Positions 34,297-42,213 of a DNA stretch of 47,372 nucleotides are shown here, in pieces. The translations under genes and the position numbers were made by a program. Origin of the DNA: Ruminococcus sp. (GTDB lineage Bacteria; Bacillota; Clostridia; Oscillospirales; Ruminococcaceae); the NCBI GenBank assembly GCA_017437285.1, contig JAFSBM010000229.1, forward strand, positions 1-47,372, read 5' to 3'. The notes under the pieces are model-generated. The model worked only from the letters and a program-made list of their open reading frames with translations, was not told where the DNA came from and did not search any database. Each line of letters starts with the position of its first letter. Positions within the stretch are counted from its first letter, which is position 1.

Positions 34297-34325
34297 TTGA
34301 CTTTTTTGTTAAAAAGAGGTAAAAT
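34297..34325 (+). promoter_or_regulatory. pfkA: pfkA promoter
   Basis: TTGACT (34297-34302), 17 nt, TAAAAT (34320-34325). It stands alone in the 180-nt gap between dnaE and pfkA. Confidence 0.65.
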
Positions 34326-34393
34326 AATAGATATATGGAATAATAGCCATAATAGGCTCAATATATGCAAATAGCAGAATGGAGAATTTGATT

Positions 34394-35356
34394 ATGAGTA
34401 GAAAAATTGGTGTACTTACAAGTGGCGGAGATGCTCCCGGAATGAATGCTGCTATCAGAGCAGTTGTAAGAAGCGCTCTCAGCAAGGGTATGGAGGTTTA
34501 CGGCGTACACAGAGGATATAACGGACTTATCAACGGTGACGTTTTCCAGATGGACGAGAGAAGTGTTTCTGATATTATTCATCAGGGCGGTACAATCCTT
34601 TACACAGCAAGATGCCCCGAATTCAGAACACAGGAGGGTGTTGCTAAGGCAAAGGCTAAGTGTGACGAACTCGGTATCGAAGGACTTGTAGTAATCGGTG
34701 GTGACGGCTCATTCAGAGGTGCTGCTGACCTTTCTGCTATGGGCATGGTTTGTGTTGGTATCCCAGGCACAATCGACAACGACATTTCCTGCACAGATTA
34801 TACAATCGGTTTTGATACAGCTATGAATACAGCTATGGAGCTTGCAGACAAGCTTCGTGACACATCACAGTCCCACGACAGAATTTCTGTTGTTGAGGTT
34901 ATGGGACGTGGAGCAGGTCATATTGCAGTTAACACAGGTATTGCTTGTGGTGCAACAGACATTATCACACAGGAAGTTCCTTACAATATTGACGCTATTG
35001 CTAATACAATGCTTGAAAAGAAAGCAAAGGGCAAGCAGAATTTCGTAGTAATCGTTGCTGAGGGTGTTGGTCATTCACAGGAAATCGCAACAGCATTACA
35101 GGAAAAGACAGGAATTGAAGCAAGAGCTACTATTCTCGGTCACGTTCAGAGAGGTGGCAGCCCTACTCTCAGAGATAGAGTTGAGGCTACACGTATGGGT
35201 TATTATGCAGTTGAGCTTATCGAGCAGGGCATCGGAAACCGTGTTGTAGGTATCAAGGACAGCAAGATTGTTGACTATGATATTCAGGAAGCACTTTCAA
35301 TGACAAAGCCTTATGATGAAAAGCTTCACCACATTGCAGAAGAAATCGCATTCTGA
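34394..35356 (+). CDS. pfkA: ATP-dependent 6-phosphofructokinase
   Basis: This glycolytic enzyme, 320 aa, phosphorylates fructose-6-phosphate. It has the ATP-site start GVLTSGGDAPGMNAAIRAVV, IGGDGSFRGA, the catalytic GTIDNDISCTDYTIGFDTA and LGHVQRGGSPT. The GGDGS form favours ATP rather than pyrophosphate as donor. ATG at 34394 is chosen for family length and GGAG 9 nt upstream. It is monocistronic, with its own promoter and terminator. Its codons are unusually regular, consistent with high expression. Confidence 0.96.
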   Translation: MSRKIGVLTSGGDAPGMNAAIRAVVRSALSKGMEVYGVHRGYNGLINGDVFQMDERSVSDIIHQGGTILYTARCPEFRTQEGVAKAKAKCDELGIEGLVVIGGDGSFRGAADLSAMGMVCVGIPGTIDNDISCTDYTIGFDTAMNTAMELADKLRDTSQSHDRISVVEVMGRGAGHIAVNTGIACGATDIITQEVPYNIDAIANTMLEKKAKGKQNFVVIVAEGVGHSQEIATALQEKTGIEARATILGHVQRGGSPTLRDRVEATRMGYYAVELIEQGIGNRVVGIKDSKIVDYDIQEALSMTKPYDEKLHHIAEEIAF

Positions 35357-35401
35357 TTTATCAAAGAGTAAATTAAGACTGATAGTCATATAGAATGTTT
35401 C

Positions 35402-35440
35402 AAAGCCACTTTTGGTATTATGTCAAAAGTGGCTTTTATA
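35402..35440 (+). terminator. pfkA terminator
   Basis: AAAGCCACTTTTG pairs with CAAAAGTGGCTTT around a 9-nt loop, followed by TATAATTT, 46 nt after the pfkA stop. Confidence 0.9.
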
Positions 35441-35515
35441 ATTTAAGATTTTGATTTTATCTGATAATTGTGTTATGATTAACTGACAGATAATAATTTG
35501 CGGAGGAGAACGCAT

Positions 35516-35878
35516 ATGAAATACAAAGGAACCCTTATTGTTGTTAAAGATTGTAATCGTGCGTTAAAATTCTATAGTGATATGTTTGGGTTTCAACTGC
35601 TTCAGGACAATGATGGAAATATGGAATTGACAAATAATTTATATTTACAGGAAGCAAGATACTGGGAACAATTCACTAATAGAAGTATAATTCCGAATAA
35701 TAATCAGTCTGAGTTGTATTTTGAGGAATCCAACATAGAACAATTTGTAGAACGTCTTGAAACGCTTTACCCTGAAATCGAATATGTAAATCACCTTATG
35801 ACACATAGTTGGGGGCAACGAGTAGTCCGATTCTACGATTTGGACGGTAACTTAATCGAAGTAGGAACACCGTTGTAA
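35516..35878 (+). CDS. VOC-superfamily (glyoxalase/bleomycin-resistance-like) protein
   Basis: This small protein of 120 aa has the paired beta-alpha-beta-beta-beta layout of the vicinal-oxygen-chelate fold: KGTLIVVKDCNRALKFYSDMFGFQLL at the start and RVVRFYDLDGNLIEVGTPL at the end, with the usual final Glu metal ligand in LIEVG. Start at 35516 has GGAGGAGA before it. Members act as glyoxalases, dioxygenases or drug-binding proteins; the substrate cannot be told. Codon use is more AT-rich than in neighbouring housekeeping genes. Confidence 0.82.
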   Translation: MKYKGTLIVVKDCNRALKFYSDMFGFQLLQDNDGNMELTNNLYLQEARYWEQFTNRSIIPNNNQSELYFEESNIEQFVERLETLYPEIEYVNHLMTHSWGQRVVRFYDLDGNLIEVGTPL

Positions 35879-35890
35879 TCTTTAAATTCT

Positions 35891-35924
35891 ATAGCAAACG
35901 ACAAAATCTTTTGACGTTCACTAT
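35891..35924 (+). repeat. 34-nt hairpin repeat, first copy
   Basis: ATAGCAAACGACAAAATCTT followed by TTGACGTTCACTAT folds into a hairpin with a TC loop (two mismatched pairs). A second copy at 42039-42072 has only three differences and a better stem. Each copy lies 5-13 nt after the stop of an unrelated gene (VOC protein; M18 peptidase), so the repeat family may act as an mRNA 3' end. Confidence 0.7.
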
Positions 35925-35944
35925 AATTATCAAACATATATAAT

Positions 35945-35982
35945 AAACTCCAGAGAAGACTGCTTACTTCTCTGGAGTTTTT
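35945..35982. terminator. Bidirectional terminator between the VOC and S1-domain genes
   Basis: AAACTCCAGAGAAG pairs with CTTCTCTGGAGTTT around an 8-nt loop. TTTTTT follows on plus and TTATTATAT on minus, so it can serve both convergent genes. Confidence 0.9.
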
Positions 35983-36013
35983 TGAATGATACGCTTTTTG
36001 TAAGAGTTTTCTT

Positions 36014-36937
36014 TTATCTGAAATCGGTGAAAATCTTTCTGCCTGAACTGTCAGGGGAGTATTCCCAACGGTCAAAATGTTCGGTATCTGTGAAATATCT
36101 ACATTCCGATGTACTGTCGTAATCTTCGCATATATCCACAATTACAAGCTTAATTTTCATTTTTTCGGGTATAATGGCTTTTATGTAAACGCTGACATTC
36201 TGCCCTGCTGTGATATCATCACGAAGTTCCGCAAGGCCTGCAAGATTAGGTGCAAGTTCCACGAATATTCCGTAATCCTCAACAGAACGGACAATTCCCG
36301 ATACCGTTTCCCCTGTATTGAAAAGAGCGGCGTTTTCCTGCCATGTGCCGAGTAATTCCTTATGAGTAAGGCAAATCCTCGAACCGTCACGGGAGCGAAC
36401 AACCGCCTTGATATGCTGTCCAACAGAAAATCTGTCGGAGGGATGTGAAATGCGTGAAACCGAAATTGAATCAATAGGAATCAGTGAGGGAACACCGCAG
36501 CCGATATCCACAAAACAGCCGAATTGTTCAAGGTGAGTAATTCTCGCATCTATCACATCTCCGGGGTTAAGATTGTCGGTATATTGGGCGATACAATCCT
36601 TTTGTGCAGCTGACCTTGAAAGTTCCACCGTAATTTTTCCGCTTTCGGAGGACATAATCCGCACCACCTTAAAGCATACAATTTTGTTTACTCTTGAAAT
36701 AATGGCTATATCACGGGTTGAACCGTCAGAGATACCGACAGCACCGTTTTCACGGTAAATAATACCCTCAGCACAGGGCAAATCTACAATAAGGTTGTGG
36801 GAATTGTCGCAGAGAGAGGCTCTCGCTTCAAGAATCATACCTTTTTCCATAGCCTCTGTAAGTCCGTCAAGGGTTGAGATGTACTTTTGGTTAGCCGCTG
36901 TTCTGAAAAGACAGCCCTCAGGTTTGAATGTGTTCAT
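36014..36937 (-). CDS. S1-domain RNA-binding protein
   Basis: This 307-aa protein resembles a short ribosomal protein S1. Three S1-type domains are visible: a degenerate one at about 30-105, one at about 122-190 (GDVIDARITHLEQFGCFVDIGCGVPSLIP) and one at about 207-265 (GETVSGIVRSVEDYGIFVELAPNLAGLAE). A charged C-terminal tail follows. Firmicute S1 homologues bind mRNA; whether this one is ribosome-associated is unknown. It may be co-transcribed with the gene at 37077. Confidence 0.82.
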   Translation of the reverse strand: MNTFKPEGCLFRTAANQKYISTLDGLTEAMEKGMILEARASLCDNSHNLIVDLPCAEGIIYRENGAVGISDGSTRDIAIISRVNKIVCFKVVRIMSSESGKITVELSRSAAQKDCIAQYTDNLNPGDVIDARITHLEQFGCFVDIGCGVPSLIPIDSISVSRISHPSDRFSVGQHIKAVVRSRDGSRICLTHKELLGTWQENAALFNTGETVSGIVRSVEDYGIFVELAPNLAGLAELRDDITAGQNVSVYIKAIIPEKMKIKLVIVDICEDYDSTSECRYFTDTEHFDRWEYSPDSSGRKIFTDFR

Positions 36938-36961
36938 AATTTTTACCTCCGAAATATTTTA

Positions 36962-37045
36962 ATACCAATTCAAAAATATTAGCAAATGTTGGTATAAGAA
37001 TTGGTATAAGCAGTACCGCAAAGGATATACTGTACAGTACTGCTT
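36962..37045. repeat. Two inverted repeats in the gap before the S1-domain gene
   Basis: ATACCAATTC (36962-36971) pairs with GAATTGGTAT (36998-37007), and AAGCAGTAC (37008-37016) pairs with GTACTGCTT (37037-37045). The two hairpins abut. Neither is followed by a T-run, so they look like structured leader or attenuator elements, not a terminator. There is also a GGTATAAGAATTGGTATAAG direct repeat. Confidence 0.5.
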
Positions 37046-37076
37046 TACAATACATCATATTCAGAGTCAATGAAAA

Positions 37077-37442
37077 TTATACCACCGAAACAGGCGGGAT
37101 ATAAATATTATTTCCCCCCGATGAATTAAGAATTGCACTTATTTCATCTTTTCCTCTGCCGTCGCATACAATAAAAACGCTGGTTTTTCTACTCCGTGCA
37201 GGTTCGGGTATAATATCCTCGCTGGCAGGCGAGTTCATAACCATTGTGAGATAATTTGATGTAACGGCATTTGTGGGGAGAACGGTGTAAATATCCTTTC
37301 CACGCAGTGCCTCAGCCTTGTCGGATTCCCTGTTGTATACGAAATTTGTGGAGTATACGCCGCCCACGTTTTCACGTATTTTTTTCAAAGCAAGCTCAGC
37401 TGTTTCGGGAGTTTCAAAATCCGCCGTTATTCGTGTAACCAT
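37077..37442 (-). CDS. Hypothetical 121-aa protein
   Basis: I do not recognise the family. The N-terminus (VTRITADFETPETAELALKKIRENVGGV) reads like a beta-alpha unit of a ferredoxin-like fold, as in small heat-shock-related or general-stress proteins. The C-terminal part (KTSVFIVCDGRGKDEISAILNSSGGNNIYIPPV) looks like a second such unit, so the protein may be a duplicated alpha/beta domain. There is no signal peptide. It is divergent from the DUF951 gene. Confidence 0.7.
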   Translation of the reverse strand: MVTRITADFETPETAELALKKIRENVGGVYSTNFVYNRESDKAEALRGKDIYTVLPTNAVTSNYLTMVMNSPASEDIIPEPARSRKTSVFIVCDGRGKDEISAILNSSGGNNIYIPPVSVV

Positions 37443-37540
37443 AGTATAACCTCTTTTCTGTCACTTTGTATGGTATTGCCATAAAATTATTTGGTTTTTA
37501 TTATTTTTACACAAACTTTAAAAAATATACACCGTAAATA

Positions 37541-37569
37541 TTGATTTAATTTGAATTTTAGGTTATAAT
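37541..37569 (+). promoter_or_regulatory. Promoter of the DUF951-prfA operon
   Basis: TTGATT (37541-37546), 17 nt, TATAAT (37564-37569), with AAAGGAG at 37601-37607. Confidence 0.7.
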
Positions 37570-37616
37570 TATAAGGTACGATTAAAGTGCATTTCTAAAA
37601 AAAGGAGCGAGTGAAA

Positions 37617-37805
37617 ATGGATGTCCGTCCCGATGATATACTTACAATGAAAAAGCAGCATCCCTGCGGTGCAAGCGAAATGCTGGTTCTTCGTGCAGGT
37701 ATGGATTTCAGACTGAAATGCATGGGATGCGGCAGAGAATTTCTCGTTCCCCGAAAAAAAATCGAAAAGAGTATTAAAAACATCCGCAGAGAAACAGAGG
37801 GTTAG
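37617..37805 (+). CDS. DUF951 small zinc-ribbon-like protein
   Basis: This 62-aa protein resembles DUF951: MDVRPDDILTMKKQHPCGAS, then CMGCGREFLVPRKKIEKSIK. Three cysteines (HPCG, CMGC) could form a partial zinc site. The ATG at 37617 is preferred (AAAGGAG 9 nt upstream) over a GTG at 37611 that is too close. Function is unknown. It lies before prfA, and both probably share a transcript. Confidence 0.85.
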   Translation: MDVRPDDILTMKKQHPCGASEMLVLRAGMDFRLKCMGCGREFLVPRKKIEKSIKNIRRETEG

Positions 37806-37874
37806 ATTATCCTGTAAAATGGTATAATAAATATGGACAAATATTATTAATGTATAATTTGAAAGGATATTATT

Positions 37875-38948
37875 ATGTTTGAAAAACTTGCGGTAATGGA
37901 AAATAAATACGAGGAGATCAGCGAGAGATTGTCTGATCCCGAAATAGTAAGCGATAATAAGCTTTATGCACAGCTTATGAGGGAGTATAAGAATATGACT
38001 CCCATTATTGAAAAATTCAGAGAGTACAAATCAGCAGAAGCAAGCTTTACAGAGGCAAAGGAGCTTCTTGACGCAGGCGGACTTGACAGGGATTTCAAGG
38101 AAATGGCACAGGCTGAATATGAGGAAAATAAGGCTGCTATGGAGAACATTTCACAGGAGCTTAAAATACTTCTTTTGCCTAAGGACCCTAACGATGACAA
38201 GAATGTTATCATTGAAATCAGAGGCGGTGCAGGCGGCGAGGAAGCGGCTTTATTTGCCAATTCTCTCTATCGTATGTATACAATGTATGCGGAATCTAAG
38301 GGTTGGAAGCAGGAAATTCTCAACGCTCAGCCTACAGAGCTTGGCGGATTTAAGGAAATCAGCTTTTCAATCGAGGGCGAAAATGCCTATTCCCGTCTGA
38401 AATACGAAAGCGGAGTTCATCGTGTACAGCGTGTTCCCGAAACAGAATCACAGGGACGTATCCACACATCTACTGTAACTGTTGCAGTTCTTGTAGAAGC
38501 TGATGAGGTGGAGTTGGAAATCAATCCCACTGACCTTAAAATAGATTATTTCAGAGCAAGCGGTGCAGGCGGTCAGCACATCAACAAAACAGAGTCGGCT
38601 GTAAGAATTACTTATCTTCCCACAAATGTTGTTGTTGAATGTCAGGACGAAAGAAGCCAGCATAAGAATAAGGATAAGGCAATGAAAATTCTCCGTTCCC
38701 GTATTTACGAGGCTATGCAGGAGGAACAGGCAGCTAAGGTTGCCTCTGAGAGAAAAATGCAGGTAGGAACAGGTGACCGTTCTGAGCGAATCCGTACCTA
38801 CAATTATCCACAGGGCAGATTAACTGACCATAGAATAGGACTTACTATATACCGTCTTGAAGATTTGCTCAACGGCAATTTGGACGAGGTATTTGACGCA
38901 CTTGCAACTGCCGATCAGGCAGCAAAACTGGCAAGTCAGGAAGAATAA
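37875..38948 (+). CDS. prfA: Peptide chain release factor 1
   Basis: This 357-aa factor ends translation at UAA and UAG. The GGQ motif that triggers peptide release is at 232-234 ([20 protein letters not shown]). The stop-codon-reading region contains [20 protein letters not shown] (PxT-like element PET). It starts 2 nt before the tsaC gene ends up downstream, with AAGGA in front of the ATG. Normal family length. Confidence 0.97.
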   Translation: MFEKLAVMENKYEEISERLSDPEIVSDNKLYAQLMREYKNMTPIIEKFREYKSAEASFTEAKELLDAGGLDRDFKEMAQAEYEENKAAMENISQELKILLLPKDPNDDKNVIIEIRGGAGGEEAALFANSLYRMYTMYAESKGWKQEILNAQPTELGGFKEISFSIEGENAYSRLKYESGVHRVQRVPETESQGRIHTSTVTVAVLVEADEVELEINPTDLKIDYFRASGAGGQHINKTESAVRITYLPTNVVVECQDERSQHKNKDKAMKILRSRIYEAMQEEQAAKVASERKMQVGTGDRSERIRTYNYPQGRLTDHRIGLTIYRLEDLLNGNLDEVFDALATADQAAKLASQEE

Positions 38949-38950
38949 TT

Positions 38951-39964
38951 ATGGAAACAAAATTATTAGGCGGCTGTGCCGAGGATATTGCAAAGGCGGC
39001 TGAGCTTATAAAAAACGGATATGTTGTAGGAATCCCCACAGAAACCGTATATGGTTTAGGTGCTGACGCTCTCAACGAGCAGGCAGTACGTGCAGTATTT
39101 GCCGCAAAGGACAGACCTGCTGACAATCCGCTTATAGTTCATATAGCCGATTTTTCTGACGCTGAAAAATATGCGTCATACATTCCCGAACTGGCACGAA
39201 AACTGGCTGAGAAATTCTGTCCGGGTCCTTTAACTATGATTTTTCCTAAAAAAGATATTATTCCCTCTGTAACATCAGGAGGTCTTGACACGGTAGGCAT
39301 ACGTGTACCCTCTCATGAAGTTATGCACAGAATAATAGTTGAATCAGGCTGTCCCATAGCTGCTCCCTCAGCTAATTTGTCGGGTTTGCCAAGCCCAACT
39401 TGTGCTGAACACGTTATGGACGATATGCAGGGGAGAATTGCTGCTGTTCTTGACGGCGGTTCATCTGAATTTGGCGTGGAATCCACAGTAATCTGCTTTG
39501 AAAATGAGGATACTGTGAGAATTCTCCGTCCCGGTGCAGTTACAAGAGAAATGCTTCTTGAAATCTGCGGCGAAGTCAATATAGACCCCGCTGTTTTGAA
39601 GGAACTGGAAAATGGAGAAACTGCTGCATCTCCGGGAATGAAATATATTCATTATTCCCCAAAGGCAAATGTAGTTGTAGTTGAGGGAAATACAGAAAAT
39701 TTCAGAGAGTTTATTTCACGTAACAATGGGGAAAATGTCTATTCTCTTATTTACGGCAGTGAGGAAATGGACTCTGACTGCAAATATATGGCATATGGCG
39801 AAACTGCCGAAGAACAGGCACATCTGCTTTTTCAGCGTCTGAGAGAGCTTGATGAAGCCGAGGCAAAAACCGTGTATGTCAGACCACCCTCAAAGGAGGG
39901 AATAGGGCTTGCTGTATATAACCGCCTTATTAGGGCGGCAGGATTCGAGGTGATAAGGGTATGA
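38951..39964 (+). CDS. L-threonylcarbamoyladenylate synthase (Sua5 type)
   Basis: This enzyme makes threonylcarbamoyl-AMP from Thr, bicarbonate and ATP for the t6A37 tRNA modification. The 337-aa protein has the YrdC domain (about 1-205; GIPTETVYGLGADAL, DRPADNPLIVHI, GPLTMIFPKK, PSANLSGLPSPT, ESTVI) and the linker SPGMKYIHYSPKA leading to the C-terminal Sua5 domain (about 230-337). That length marks the Sua5 and not the short TsaC form. It sits 2 nt after prfA and overlaps coaE by 4 nt. Confidence 0.94.
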   Translation: METKLLGGCAEDIAKAAELIKNGYVVGIPTETVYGLGADALNEQAVRAVFAAKDRPADNPLIVHIADFSDAEKYASYIPELARKLAEKFCPGPLTMIFPKKDIIPSVTSGGLDTVGIRVPSHEVMHRIIVESGCPIAAPSANLSGLPSPTCAEHVMDDMQGRIAAVLDGGSSEFGVESTVICFENEDTVRILRPGAVTREMLLEICGEVNIDPAVLKELENGETAASPGMKYIHYSPKANVVVVEGNTENFREFISRNNGENVYSLIYGSEEMDSDCKYMAYGETAEEQAHLLFQRLRELDEAEAKTVYVRPPSKEGIGLAVYNRLIRAAGFEVIRV

Positions 39965-40608
39965 TTAGTCTTGATGTGCTTGTAGTTGGCCTTACAGGGC
40001 AGACAGGTGCAGGAAAAAGCACCGTGTCAAGGGTTTTTTCTGAAAATGGATTTGCTGTAATTAATGCTGATTTGATTTCAAGACAGGTAGTTGAAAAAGG
40101 TTCACCATGTCTGGGGGAACTTGTAGAAATATTCGGTGAGGGTATACTCAACCCCGATAAAACTCTTGCAAGAAAAACTTTAGGAAATATAGTTTTCAGC
40201 GATAAGACAAAGCTTGAAATGCTCAATACTACCATTTACCCGTATATCACAAGTGAAATTCTGAAAGAGATAAAGCAGTATTCCGACAGCGGAAAAAAGC
40301 TTGTTCTCCTTGATGCACCGACTTTATTTGAAAGTCACGCTGATGATTTCTGTGAAATCATAATTTCCGTTCTGTCCGATGAAAAACTCCGTGAGGAGCG
40401 TATAATCAACCGTGACGGACTTACAAAAAAACAGGCTAATGACCGTATGAACAGCCAGCTTGATGCGGAATATTTTGCGTCACATTCCGATTATGTCATT
40501 GAGAATAACGATACCCTTGAAGCTTTGGACAGTATTTCAAGAGAGGTTTCGGATAAAATAAAGTATTATTACTATCACATACGTTCAGCTGAAATGAGCG
40601 TTTTATAA
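39961..40608 (+). CDS. coaE: Dephospho-CoA kinase
   Basis: It catalyses the last step of coenzyme A synthesis. The 215-aa protein has the P-loop VGLTGQTGAGKSTVSRVF (about 9-26), the NADLISRQVVEKG segment, DAPTLFE (for DxPLLFE) and the INRDGLTKKQANDRMNSQ lid. It is translationally coupled to the Sua5 gene through ATGA. Confidence 0.95.
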   Translation: MISLDVLVVGLTGQTGAGKSTVSRVFSENGFAVINADLISRQVVEKGSPCLGELVEIFGEGILNPDKTLARKTLGNIVFSDKTKLEMLNTTIYPYITSEILKEIKQYSDSGKKLVLLDAPTLFESHADDFCEIIISVLSDEKLREERIINRDGLTKKQANDRMNSQLDAEYFASHSDYVIENNDTLEALDSISREVSDKIKYYYYHIRSAEMSVL

Positions 40609-40629
40609 AATTAAAAGGAGCAAATTTCA

Positions 40630-42033
40630 ATGGAAGAAAACAAAAGTGTTGCAAAAGAACTTAAAGAAAAACTTTTTATGCAGCGTAAAAATGGATATTC
40701 AAGAATTGATGAAGCTGAGGAAAAGGCAATTTTTGACTTTGCTGAGGGTTACAAGAAGTTTCTTGATACTGCCAAAACAGAGCGTGAAGCTGTATGCGAA
40801 GCAGTAAAAGTACTTGAAGAAAACGGCTTTGTTGAGTATAAAAAGGATATGAAGCTTAGTGCAGGTGATAAGATTTACCGCAATAACAGAGGAAAGGCAA
40901 TAATTGCCGCTGTTATCGGTTCAGCTCCCATTGCTAAGGGAGTTCGCCTTTGTGCTGCTCATATTGACAGTCCAAGACTTGATTTAAAGCAGAATCCTCT
41001 TTATGAGGACTGTGAACTTGCACTTTTCAAGACTCACTATTACGGCGGAATTAAGAAGTATCAGTGGACAACAATTCCGCTTTCACTTCACGGTGTGATT
41101 ATAAAGGCTGACGGTACAACAGTTACAGTAAATATTGGTGAGGACGAAAATGACCCCGTATTCTGTGTAACTGACCTTTTGCCCCACCTTGCAACAGAAC
41201 AGATGACAAGAACTGCTACAAAGATTATCAGAGGTGAGGATTTAAATCTCCTTATCGGTTCAATTCCTTTCCGTGATGATGAAGCAAGTGAAGCTGTAAA
41301 GCTGAATATTCTCAATATTCTCTTTGAAAAATACGGCATTATAGAAGCTGATTTCATTTCATCCGAGCTTGAAGCTGTACCTGCATTCAAGGCGAGAGAT
41401 ATTGGCTTTGACAGAAGCCTTATCGGCGGTTATGGTCACGATGACCGCTGCTGTGCATATCCTGCATTGAGAGCAGCTGTTGAGTGTACAGCACCTGTTC
41501 ATACAACTGTTACAATCCTTGCAGATAAGGAAGAAACAGGAAGTGACGGAAACACAGGACTTTGCTCTTCTTATCTGAGATACTTTATCGAAGATATTGC
41601 TGAGGCTATGGGAGCAAAGGGCAGAGATGTGCTTACAGCATCAGAATGTCTTTCTGCCGATGTAAATGCTGCATTTGACCCCACATTCCCCGAAGTTAAC
41701 GAGAGAAACAATGCCGCATATGCAAACAAGGGCGTATGTATCACAAAGTATACAGGTTCAAGAGGAAAATCTGGCACATCAGATGCATCTGCTGAATTTG
41801 CAGGCAGAATTCGCCGTCTTATGGATAAGAATAATGTAATCTGGCAGACAGGCGAACTGGGCAAGGTTGATGCAGGCGGCGGCGGAACAGTAGCCGCATA
41901 TATTGCAAATCTTGATGTTGATACAATTGATATGGGAGTGCCTGTACTTTCAATGCACGCACCATTTGAGGTAATTTCAAAGTTAGACCTTTATATGGCA
42001 TATAAGGCATTTGCCGCCTTTATTGCTGACTAA
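40630..42033 (+). CDS. M18-family aminopeptidase
   Basis: This 467-aa cytosolic metallopeptidase probably removes N-terminal acidic or other residues from peptides. Metal-site sequences are visible: CAAHIDSPRLDLK (first His/Asp), YGHDDRCC (bridging Asp), ADKEETGSDG (catalytic Glu pair) and MHAPFEV near the end (final His). The GGIKKYQW segment is typical of the family. It follows coaE by 21 nt with AAAGGAG and ends the operon. Confidence 0.92.
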   Translation: MEENKSVAKELKEKLFMQRKNGYSRIDEAEEKAIFDFAEGYKKFLDTAKTEREAVCEAVKVLEENGFVEYKKDMKLSAGDKIYRNNRGKAIIAAVIGSAPIAKGVRLCAAHIDSPRLDLKQNPLYEDCELALFKTHYYGGIKKYQWTTIPLSLHGVIIKADGTTVTVNIGEDENDPVFCVTDLLPHLATEQMTRTATKIIRGEDLNLLIGSIPFRDDEASEAVKLNILNILFEKYGIIEADFISSELEAVPAFKARDIGFDRSLIGGYGHDDRCCAYPALRAAVECTAPVHTTVTILADKEETGSDGNTGLCSSYLRYFIEDIAEAMGAKGRDVLTASECLSADVNAAFDPTFPEVNERNNAAYANKGVCITKYTGSRGKSGTSDASAEFAGRIRRLMDKNNVIWQTGELGKVDAGGGGTVAAYIANLDVDTIDMGVPVLSMHAPFEVISKLDLYMAYKAFAAFIAD

Positions 42034-42038
42034 TTAAT

Positions 42039-42072
42039 ATAGCAAACGACAAAATCTTTTGGCGTTTGCTAT
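42039..42072 (+). repeat. 34-nt hairpin repeat, second copy
   Basis: ATAGCAAACG-A-CAAAA pairs with TTTTG-G-CGTTTGCTAT over a TC loop, followed by TTTTCC. It begins 5 nt after the aminopeptidase stop and matches the copy at 35891-35924. It could work as a first terminator. Confidence 0.75.
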
Positions 42073-42078
42073 TTTCCG

Positions 42079-42109
42079 ATCCGCACGGAGCAAACTTTAG
42101 TTTGCGGAT
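42079..42109 (+). other. Nested hairpin in the M18 peptidase 3' region
   Basis: ATCCGCA (42079-42085) pairs with TGCGGAT (42103-42109) and an inner GCAAACT/AGTTTGC can extend the alternative fold. No T-run follows. Meaning unknown; it fills the gap between two terminator hairpins. Confidence 0.4.
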
Positions 42110-42131
42110 GTGCGAGGCACTTTAAATCATT

Positions 42132-42169
42132 AAATGCACTTCTGATATAAATTCAGAAGTGCATTTTTT
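42132..42169 (+). terminator. Terminator of the prfA-coaE-M18 operon
   Basis: AAATGCACTTCTG pairs with CAGAAGTGCATTT around a 9-nt loop, followed by TTTT. Confidence 0.9.
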
Positions 42170-42175
42170 CGTAAA

Positions 42176-42209
42176 AAATCCGAAGAAGCTATAAAACTTC
42201 TTCGGATTT
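42176..42209 (-). terminator. Terminator of the MoxR-DUF58-transglutaminase operon
   Basis: On the minus strand AAATCCGAAGAAG pairs with CTTCTTCGGATTT around an 8-nt loop, followed by TTTT, 4 nt after the transglutaminase stop. Confidence 0.9.
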
Positions 42210-42213
42210 AATA

